Of a stretch of DNA of 30,074 nucleotides, positions 8,209 through 15,134 are shown piece after piece. The stretch comes from an uncultured Bacteroides sp. GTDB lineage: Bacteria; Bacteroidota; Bacteroidia; Bacteroidales; Bacteroidaceae. The notes under the pieces are model-generated. The model saw only the letters and a list, made by a program, of their open reading frames with translations, was not told where the DNA came from and searched no databases. The stretch is from the NCBI GenBank assembly GCA_958477465.1, contig CAUEFX010000054.1, forward strand, positions 1-30,074, given 5' to 3'. The position numbers were made by a program, and so were the translations under genes. Position 1 is the first letter of the stretch, and each line of letters begins with the position of its first letter.

Positions 8209-11200
8209 TTAACGGCGCTTGACGACGTAGTAGACCACGGGGAAGGTCTGACCCCCGAGGCGGTATTTGTACCAACAGAGATTCCAGTCGAAGAACTTGC
8301 GGTCAGAGGAGTGGTCGCCGGGAGCGAGGCCGGGGACACAGGCCGAAACAGTGAAACCTTTCGACTCCTCATGGGTTGTCTCGTTGGAGTGTCCGTAGCC
8401 GGCACCCAGACCGATTTTTGCACAGCCGATGGTGGTGACCAATTCTGTCTCCACGCCGAACGAGAATGACTGGGACTTTGAGGATGTCTCATCGAGCGAA
8501 ATCTCGCGGATGGTAGAGCCTCCCGAACCGGTTGTCACAAAATCGTCCCATTTGTTTGCCCCCCAGAGTATTTTACCGTCGACATTGGCAGGGATCTCAT
8601 CAGCGCTCTTGGGATAAGAAAATGGGTTGCCGATCGTGTGGCGGAAAGCCTGGTGAAGATCGGGTGCAAGAGGACTGCTGCCCAGAAGACGGTCATAATC
8701 CGACAATGCAAGACCGACAGTCATCGGCTTTTTCGGAATTGCAACATACACTTCGCCTCCAACTTCGTCGATGTTGTCTGATTGCACTACTTCATAGATG
8801 TAAGAGTCGTATGGAGTGATCTGCATCACCACGCGGTCATCGTCGCGAGCCTCGTAGAGTTGGCCGAAAGTCGTGGTCGAACTGCTGCCATGTGTCCATT
8901 CTACCTCCGTCTCGATCGTCGCTGTGAATTCCACTCCTCCCAGTTTCGTGCCAAGCAGCGGGGCATTGATCTGGTGCTCGAAGCCGGTAATCAACGAAGC
9001 CTTCACGCTGTTGGAAGAGCTCGTCGTGGTGCCGGAGCTTGTTGAGTATCCCCATGAGGTGACAAAATCATAGTCGGGCCGGGAGTCCTCACCATAGTCG
9101 TAAGTCGGAGGTGCGGCCAGGAGGGCATGGATTCGCGGTTCTGAGAACGATGGGGTATAATCCTTATATTTGAGTTTTTTGATTCCGGGACGCTCGCGCA
9201 CGGCGCAAAGCGCGGGGTTAGCTCCCCATTCTATATCGGTCTTGTTGTTCCACCACATCAGTTCATAATCCTTCTGGTCTTTGTTCCAGACGGCGCCGTT
9301 GTCGCAGTATTTCATAAGCTGGGCATTGAATGTGACGCTGTTGCCGTCAAGCCACGTCTCCTGAAAGCGGGCAAAATGGAATTTGTTGACATTAGAGTCA
9401 TAGGTCGACCAGGTCTGGAAATAATAGAGCATTTCCTTACCGGTGCCGTTGGGGTCGGCTGCAATGATATTGTCGGCAAGGATAGAGGCCACCTTGTCGT
9501 AATCGTGGCTCATATCCGGAAGAATCTGCTTGTATTCCTCGAGTCTGTTTCTTTCAGAACTCCATCGCCATACATAGTCGCCCGCTACAATATCGGCCGT
9601 ATACCCATGGCCGCGGAAGTTGACAAGAGTCAGATTGGCATTCTCCATACGCCCATAAGAAGTCGAACTCAGACGATACCATAATATGAAGTCATTTCCG
9701 CGACCCATATTACCCGGTTCGTTCTTGTTAAACATGAATCGATGAAAGAAGAGATCTTGAATCTCTTTGCCGCTTATCCACGGTGAGGCACGCAGAATAA
9801 GAATATCATTGTACTGTCCACCCGAGACATTTCCTATTTTCGCATCAAGGAATATTCCGCTTTCCGTATTTTTTTGACCGGTAGGGATACAGTCGATTAC
9901 CGGCTGTTGGTCGAGATTGCCTTTGCTGTAGCCTCTGACACGAATGGAAGTATACTTTTGTGTGTCAACTCCGGCCTGAACGGCAAGAAGGTCACACAGA
10001 CGGTCGCCGTCGAAGTCGCCTACTGCCAAACGCGTTACAGGCTTGTGAAGATAAAAATTGGATGACGGCACAATCTTGTTGCCGTTATCATCGAGGTTGA
10101 AGTTCTTATAATAGAGCAGGCCGTTCTCTACTGTCGGTTCGAGAGAACCGCTGTTTCTTATTTTCTCCAACAATACCGCCCCATCGAATACCCACACCTC
10201 ACCGTCTACATTGATGATGATTTCATCCACGCCGTCACCAGTGAAGTCGGCCGTCAGGAGCTGGAATATGCGCTGGACATAGTCATAGCGAGTTTCAGTG
10301 GGACGTTTTCCGTCGTCCCATTTAAACCACGGGAGCTCGTTGGCCGTCAATGGCTGCATCGTTGCATTCAGATTGATAAAAGTCCCTTTGTGGCTGTCGG
10401 TCCAGTTAGGTTCATTGAGCATTGTGAAACTCTGGGTCCAGTTTTCACCACGGTCATTGAGTACGGTGAGATACACTCCTCCCCGGCCAAAGATTTCAGC
10501 TTTGGTCGGATCCCATTTCTGACTACCATCACTTTTATGGTAGGACCAGAGTAGCATGGGTCGCGACCACTGCATCTCGACAATATATTGTGATCCGCGG
10601 TTGTTGGTCATTGATGCCATTTTCCGAAGCCGACTGACACCTGTATTATATTCTCCCACGTCGCTCAGGAAATTGCCGTCACGTTTTTCATGGAGGTGCC
10701 AGTCGAGGTTGGTCTCATCTTTGTAGAGCAGACCTGAGCGGTTTTCACGTTCCCCTGAATTCAACTGTCCTGACGTGAAGTTGTATGCAATGCTTTGCGG
10801 ATGCAGATACATGCTGTAGGTTTCGCCTAACGGAGGCACGGGTTCAGTCGAAGCGGCTGTTCTGGAAGGCACATTCCGACTCGTCAGACCGAGCGTCTCG
10901 AGCATTTCAGTATACTCCGAAGGAGCCGTACGGACGCCGCGCACCGGATAGAAATCATTGTCGGCATAAGTATCCGTACTCAGTCCTTCACTGTTTAATC
11001 TGAAATGCCGCGCTACACCGTTTTTGGTGCTTCTGGTCAGGAGATAATAATAGTCGTTGTAGGTTTTCAGTTCTCCTCCTTCACACCATCCCCGGGTAGT
11101 GAGTCCCACTCGTGTACTGTCGGTACCGCTACCGCTCAAGTCAAGAAAATAAGCCGGTGCGGCCGAATAACTGCCGCATACCTTTTTCACCGTGTTGTCA

Positions 11201-12108
11201 ACCTCTCCCTGAGTCGGCAGTCGCCATCCCTGGGGGAGGGCGGCAGTCGCCCCCTTCAAATTGTAGAAAGCTTTGCCTGAAACGGTGCTCACATCCGCAG
11301 CATCCGCATCTTCCACATAGTGAAGATCTTCGGTCATCCATAAGAGGTCGCCCATGCGGACAGTGGTATAGTTATATCCGTTGGTATCTTCGCATCGCAG
11401 GAAGTCAAACCATACCTTAGCATCGGTACGCGGTTTGAGCATCGTAATAGTGGTCATCTTACCCGATGAACCGGTGAAACGCAACAGGTCGCCTGGCTCA
11501 AAATAAAGCTCGACCGTCTTTTTATTAGTGGTCGCATTACGCATAATATCGGGTGTCCGGATATCAGGTGTCTGGAAATCTGATGTCTGATTCTCAACGG
11601 CAGATGCCATACAAAGGGGATTGCCTTGACGGTGCAGCCATTTGATGCTTTTCGTTGTCAGACCATCTGAAACATTGGCAATATAGATACCGTCAATAAG
11701 CCCCGAGAAATCTACCTCAGCCGGACTGCTGTCCAGCATGACTTTGCACGACTTAATCATAAATCCAGTAGTCGAATAGATGTTGATCACAGCTTCACGC
11801 CCTCTGCTGCCATTCAGCAACAGTCGCCCGTCGGAAGCCTCGACGGTAAGCCCGGCATCTTTGTCGGTTGGTTTGTCGATGCCGGTGGCTTTAGGTGTAA
11901 GAAGTAAGACGTCATCGCCATCCATTTCGACCGAACAGCCGCGTGTGATGTTTTGTACGACTACTTTATCGACTGTTTCACTATCGCCTCTTCCGCCAAA
12001 GGTGAGGAGATGAGTCACTTCATTTTGCGTCGTGGCATTGCTTGCCAGACTGACAAGCGTCATGGCAATGAATGTCATGCGCATCAAGTGAGTAGGTATT
12101 TTATTCAT
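8209..12108 (-). CDS. Secreted FISUMP / FG-GAP repeat protein, 1299 aa
   Basis: This is a large exported protein of unknown function. A signal peptide (TFIAMTLVSLASNA) is followed at about 85-157 by a small beta domain that looks like a T9SS type A sorting domain (INIYSTTGFMI, then GLIDGIYIANV) although it sits at the N-terminus. A FISUMP domain spans about 225-395 (MGDLLWMTEDLHY, LPQGWRLPTQGE). FG-GAP-type blades with calcium-binding DxxGDGxxE or DFDGDxxxD loops occur at about 617 and 693, with weaker units further on. The last 270 residues are rich in alternating Ser/Thr beta strands and end in a strongly conserved-looking Trp/Tyr-rich tail. It has its own upstream region with GGTATTT sites and is separated from the neighbouring operon by a terminator. 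By eye it looks more GC-rich than its neighbours, which may mean transfer. Confidence 0.85.
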   Translation of the reverse strand: MNKIPTHLMRMTFIAMTLVSLASNATTQNEVTHLLTFGGRGDSETVDKVVVQNITRGCSVEMDGDDVLLLTPKATGIDKPTDKDAGLTVEASDGRLLLNGSRGREAVINIYSTTGFMIKSCKVMLDSSPAEVDFSGLIDGIYIANVSDGLTTKSIKWLHRQGNPLCMASAVENQTSDFQTPDIRTPDIMRNATTNKKTVELYFEPGDLLRFTGSSGKMTTITMLKPRTDAKVWFDFLRCEDTNGYNYTTVRMGDLLWMTEDLHYVEDADAADVSTVSGKAFYNLKGATAALPQGWRLPTQGEVDNTVKKVCGSYSAAPAYFLDLSGSGTDSTRVGLTTRGWCEGGELKTYNDYYYLLTRSTKNGVARHFRLNSEGLSTDTYADNDFYPVRGVRTAPSEYTEMLETLGLTSRNVPSRTAASTEPVPPLGETYSMYLHPQSIAYNFTSGQLNSGERENRSGLLYKDETNLDWHLHEKRDGNFLSDVGEYNTGVSRLRKMASMTNNRGSQYIVEMQWSRPMLLWSYHKSDGSQKWDPTKAEIFGRGGVYLTVLNDRGENWTQSFTMLNEPNWTDSHKGTFINLNATMQPLTANELPWFKWDDGKRPTETRYDYVQRIFQLLTADFTGDGVDEIIINVDGEVWVFDGAVLLEKIRNSGSLEPTVENGLLYYKNFNLDDNGNKIVPSSNFYLHKPVTRLAVGDFDGDRLCDLLAVQAGVDTQKYTSIRVRGYSKGNLDQQPVIDCIPTGQKNTESGIFLDAKIGNVSGGQYNDILILRASPWISGKEIQDLFFHRFMFNKNEPGNMGRGNDFILWYRLSSTSYGRMENANLTLVNFRGHGYTADIVAGDYVWRWSSERNRLEEYKQILPDMSHDYDKVASILADNIIAADPNGTGKEMLYYFQTWSTYDSNVNKFHFARFQETWLDGNSVTFNAQLMKYCDNGAVWNKDQKDYELMWWNNKTDIEWGANPALCAVRERPGIKKLKYKDYTPSFSEPRIHALLAAPPTYDYGEDSRPDYDFVTSWGYSTSSGTTTSSSNSVKASLITGFEHQINAPLLGTKLGGVEFTATIETEVEWTHGSSSTTTFGQLYEARDDDRVVMQITPYDSYIYEVVQSDNIDEVGGEVYVAIPKKPMTVGLALSDYDRLLGSSPLAPDLHQAFRHTIGNPFSYPKSADEIPANVDGKILWGANKWDDFVTTGSGGSTIREISLDETSSKSQSFSFGVETELVTTIGCAKIGLGAGYGHSNETTHEESKGFTVSACVPGLAPGDHSSDRKFFDWNLCWYKYRLGGQTFPVVYYVVKRR
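11552..11596. repeat. Three 15-nt direct repeats inside the FISUMP gene
   Basis: Three degenerate 15-nt units, read on the + strand as GGTGTCCGGATATCA, GGTGTCTGGAAATCT and GATGTCTGATTCTCA, lie end to end. They encode the repetitive linker TSDFQTPDIRTPDI between the N-terminal beta domain and the FISUMP domain. The last unit shares ATGTCTGATTC with the ahpC-ahpF spacer repeat. Confidence 0.6.
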
Positions 12109-12145
12109 AGATTGGGTAGTTTGTTACGTACTTTGTGATTTGGTA

Positions 12146-12153
12146 CGAAATTA
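12146..12153 (-). promoter_or_regulatory. Possible -7 box of the FISUMP gene
   Basis: On the - strand TAATTTCG differs by one base from the Bacteroidota -7 consensus TAnnTTTG. It would start transcription near 12140, leaving a leader of about 30 nt. No good -33 box is seen, which fits a promoter that relies on an activator bound at the repeats just upstream. Confidence 0.4.
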
Positions 12154-12176
12154 GCCTGTTCGGTCCTTCTGAATGT

Positions 12177-12238
12177 GGTATTTGATATGGTATTTATTGC
12201 CATTTAATAAAATACCACTGACTTAACGTGTAAATACC
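12177..12238. promoter_or_regulatory. GGTATTT operator array upstream of the FISUMP gene
   Basis: Two direct copies of GGTATTT (12177-12183 and 12189-12195) face two inverted copies, AAATACC (12210-12216 and 12232-12238). The start-to-start spacings of 12 and 22 bp are close to one and two helical turns. Relative to the suspected start point near 12140 the array covers about -37 to -98, the usual place for activator binding. The regulator is unknown and is not encoded in the window. Confidence 0.6.
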
Positions 12239-12274
12239 ACCCGGGCGGTTTGCATGATTTTTCATATTGTGCAT

Positions 12275-12309
12275 AAAAAAAAGAAGGTGTGCATCGGGGC
12301 ACACCTTCT
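12275..12309 (-). terminator. Strong rho-independent terminator of the five-gene operon
   Basis: AGAAGGTGTGC at 12282-12292 pairs perfectly with GCACACCTTCT at 12299-12309 around a 6-nt loop. On the - strand the stem is followed at once by a run of T residues (the A-tract at 12275-12282). It sits 26 nt after the stop of the OmpA-family gene and ends the operon that starts at 27587. Confidence 0.92.
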
Positions 12310-12334
12310 GATGTATGTACTGAGAACGCTTGGC

Positions 12335-13573
12335 TTATTCGTCTACCACGGTAACTATTACCACACGGTTCCAATCATTCTCTTTATAAGGCTGGTAGTT
12401 GATTCCGATGCCTTGTGTCTCTATCCGTTTGGTATCTATCCCGTAATTGTCGATAAGCAGGCTTCTTATTTTCATGGCTCTGCGCATGGACAGATGCAGG
12501 TTGGCATCGGCATTTCCGGTTTGCTTATCCGCATATCCTTCCAGTCTGATTTTGGCTTTCGGATATTTCTTCAGATATTCTGCAATGTTCACAAACTGGA
12601 TCTCTTGTCCGTTGATCGGCTCGGCCTTTCCGCTGTTGAATAAGAATGATGCTAACGTGAAAGGTTCGCCTTTGGACTTCACCGGTTCGGCAGAAACTTT
12701 CTGAGTGACCACTACCGTGTCCCTTATCCCGTTCCGGTTGTAAATTATCGGAGCCTGAGTTTGCAGCTCCTCGTGGATAATTTCCCGTAAAGTCTCTCTC
12801 AGATCTTTCTCCGGTGCTTTGATGGTCACCGGTTTGAAACTCCGCTTCTTGAAGTGATAGGTAACCCCTACGGTCAGTGCGCAATTGTTTTCGTATGACT
12901 TCCCTACGATACGTCCGTCGAAACGGTCGGGCATAAGGGCTGTCTGCAACTCCATATTGACATCAAATCCTTTGGGCAATTTATATTTTCCCATTAGAGA
13001 GAAATTGGTGGATATGGAATTGACCTTGGCCGTCCCCTTGTGAGGGAAGGAGTGTATGTATCCGATACCGACAGCAGGAATAATGTCCCATTTGCGTTCC
13101 GGTTGGTAACCGGCAATCAGGTTGATGAGGCTTACCTGAAAATCGGCGTGCAGGTTCATATAGCGCAGATAACGTCTGTAACTGCCGTCCGGACGGACAG
13201 CCACGATGTCGCGAACCGGATCATTGGGACCATAAATCAGTCCGTTGTCCAGCGGATCGTTTACATAAAGACCTTGGGGCGTGCTGAAACCGTTGAGGCT
13301 GTATCCCTGTGCCTGCAGGCGTGCTCCCCAGAAAGGAGAAAACCATTTACCGCCGGTGATCGACAGGGCCGGGGTGATGCGTTTGCCGAATTTAAGGATG
13401 CTTGCATCTTTACTGAAAAAGACTTGGGCGCCGACTCCCATTTCAATATACCAGTCGGTTCCGAGCGAAGACTTTTCCGGTTGTGCCGTCTCTTTGGAAT
13501 TCTCTATTGCCATTACCGGCATACTTAACGCGAATAATGCGATCGTTATATTAAATAGTCTCTTTTTCATCAT
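12335..13573 (-). CDS. OmpA-family outer-membrane protein, 412 aa
   Basis: This is an outer-membrane protein expected to bind peptidoglycan. It has a signal peptide (LFNITIALFALSMPVMA), an N-terminal part of about 200 residues with alternating beta strands that should form a barrel, a charged helical linker (KDLRETLREIIHEELQTQ), and a C-terminal OmpA domain (FNSGKAEPING, then LEGYADKQTGNADANLHLSMRRA, with the family's Asp/Arg binding pattern at about 345-370). Its ATG overlaps the stop of the lipoprotein gene by one base (TAATG), so the two are translationally coupled. A second ATG follows directly and could be the true start. As last gene of the operon it may anchor the surface proteins encoded before it; that role is inferred from position only. 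Confidence 0.92.
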   Translation of the reverse strand: MMKKRLFNITIALFALSMPVMAIENSKETAQPEKSSLGTDWYIEMGVGAQVFFSKDASILKFGKRITPALSITGGKWFSPFWGARLQAQGYSLNGFSTPQGLYVNDPLDNGLIYGPNDPVRDIVAVRPDGSYRRYLRYMNLHADFQVSLINLIAGYQPERKWDIIPAVGIGYIHSFPHKGTAKVNSISTNFSLMGKYKLPKGFDVNMELQTALMPDRFDGRIVGKSYENNCALTVGVTYHFKKRSFKPVTIKAPEKDLRETLREIIHEELQTQAPIIYNRNGIRDTVVVTQKVSAEPVKSKGEPFTLASFLFNSGKAEPINGQEIQFVNIAEYLKKYPKAKIRLEGYADKQTGNADANLHLSMRRAMKIRSLLIDNYGIDTKRIETQGIGINYQPYKENDWNRVVIVTVVDE

Positions 13574-15069
13574 TATTCCATGTTTATGAGGTTAAGAATG
13601 ATGGCTTCGTCTTCTGTCCCGTATTGCGAGAATGCTTTAAAAACTACATTTGTCGCGTCCTCGTACATGTAAGAATTCCGTGCACTGTAGTACTTGAAAT
13701 GTATGATCTGATCGGGAGTATTGGAGCCGATAATTTCCATTGAGAAAACAACTTGTCCGTATTCATTGCTGATTACTTTTCCTATGCCCCGGCAATCATC
13801 GCCGACAAAGGCTGCCAGCTGGTCGTTTGCCTGGAAATAGGGAGCGATGTTACCCGGCAATGCAACAACCGCCTTCATCTTTAACGGGTATTTGCCGCTC
13901 ATGCTGATGTCAAGGGTTTGAGGGGCGTCTTCCGTCCCGTATGCCGATTCCGCTTTGAAATCTATCAGATCTTCTGTCTTATAGAGATAAGTGTTGGTGG
14001 CGCTATAGTACCGGAAACTGATTTTTGCACTCGGGTTGTCGGTGCTTTTGATGACCATTTTGTATACCGGTTTCTCATCGATCATCGTCAGTTTTCCTAC
14101 TCCGCAACACTCTTCACCGATGAAAGCAGCCACTTTGTCTTCGTTGTTTGCATAAGCCTGAAGTTCGTCCGGTATGCGTACTACTGCCGTCATACTGTTC
14201 TCCAGCAGCAGATAAATCTCTTCCGGCTTTTCTTCCGTACCGAATCTGCCGTTTGCTACAAAGGGTACTGTTACCGGATATTTATAGATATTATTCTTCT
14301 CCGTCGAATAATATTTGAAATAAATATTCTGTACCGTTTCTTCGGTTCCTCTGATTTCAAATTCGTACGTCCGTTTGCCGTCTTCACGGATTTTCAGTTC
14401 GCCTACGCCTCTACAATCGTTGTCGACGAATGCCGCCATAATATCGGCATCTTGCGGAGTGGCTGTGAAGTTATCGGGCATCACGACCGTTGCATTCATG
14501 TACCGGGGGTATTTCCCGGATAAGTCGAATGGAGCGATTTCCGGACTTTCGGCAGTACCATAGTTTGCATTCTGCTCGAAGGTGAAAAGATCTTCACAGG
14601 TATACATTTTCTTGTTCTTGGCACTGTAGTACTTCAATGAAACCTTATGGGCTTCCGAGTTATTCCCCTTGATATAGATGAAAAATAATTTCTGGTTGCC
14701 ATTATACTCCACGCTGCCTACTCCCCGGCAATCATCACCGACGAAAGCTGCCATCTGGTCTGCATCGTCTGCGTATGTCTCGAGGTAGTCGGAAAGGCGT
14801 ACAATGGCTGTCATGCTGAATTGGAATATTCCACTTCCCGGTTCCGTCCATTGTGGCGGCGCTTCGTCACTCATAAGATCCAGTTTCCAATCCGGAGTTC
14901 CCTTGTTGCCCTCCTCACTGGCAATCCAGTTGGGCGTATCGACGTAGCCGTTCAGATCTACTTTCCAGTCCGGTGTCGGGAAAGTGGCATACACAATGTC
15001 TTCTTCTTTGCAATTGCTCAGGCACAGAAGAGTGATTGCCGAAAAGACGATATATTTGAAATGTTTCAT
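13573..15069 (-). CDS. Lipoprotein with four copies of an AAFVGDDCRGVG domain
   Basis: This is a probable cell-surface lipoprotein of 498 residues. The signal peptide ends in LSNC with lipidated C20, followed by KEED, an acidic stretch like the Bacteroidota surface-export signal. Residues about 25-75 hold several PxW motifs (TPDWKVD, TPNWIA, TPDWKLD, PPQWTEP). Then come four repeats of about 104 residues, starting near 84, 190, 291 and 397, each with a core such as MAAFVGDDCRGVG, a KYYSA motif and a closing YGTE. The first gap is 65 nt after the giant gene and contains a hairpin; the stop overlaps the OmpA start. The same domain and the PxW motif recur in the giant protein, so the two are related by domain sharing. 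I do not know a function for this domain. Confidence 0.88.
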   Translation of the reverse strand: MKHFKYIVFSAITLLCLSNCKEEDIVYATFPTPDWKVDLNGYVDTPNWIASEEGNKGTPDWKLDLMSDEAPPQWTEPGSGIFQFSMTAIVRLSDYLETYADDADQMAAFVGDDCRGVGSVEYNGNQKLFFIYIKGNNSEAHKVSLKYYSAKNKKMYTCEDLFTFEQNANYGTAESPEIAPFDLSGKYPRYMNATVVMPDNFTATPQDADIMAAFVDNDCRGVGELKIREDGKRTYEFEIRGTEETVQNIYFKYYSTEKNNIYKYPVTVPFVANGRFGTEEKPEEIYLLLENSMTAVVRIPDELQAYANNEDKVAAFIGEECCGVGKLTMIDEKPVYKMVIKSTDNPSAKISFRYYSATNTYLYKTEDLIDFKAESAYGTEDAPQTLDISMSGKYPLKMKAVVALPGNIAPYFQANDQLAAFVGDDCRGIGKVISNEYGQVVFSMEIIGSNTPDQIIHFKYYSARNSYMYEDATNVVFKAFSQYGTEDEAIILNLINME

Positions 15070-15087
15070 TTTTATTCGTTTTATGTA

Positions 15088-15123
15088 AATATCGGAAAGG
15101 GCAGAAGCGCTCTTTCCGATATT
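15088..15123. terminator. Intra-operon hairpin between giant gene and lipoprotein gene
   Basis: AATATCGGAAAG at 15088-15099 pairs with CTTTCCGATATT at 15112-15123 around 12 nt. It fills most of the 65-nt gap between the giant protein gene and the lipoprotein gene. Only a short T-run follows on the - strand (TTTACAT), so it could be a leaky terminator or an RNA-processing or stability hairpin rather than a full stop. Confidence 0.6.
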
Positions 15124-15134
15124 TTCAGTTCATA

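Noticed and set aside
8209..12108. Insecticidal-toxin or RHS-type toxin because of the FG-GAP repeats
   Set aside because: No RHS/YD repeats, no SpvB/TcdB motifs and no toxin C-terminal cassette with an immunity gene are seen.
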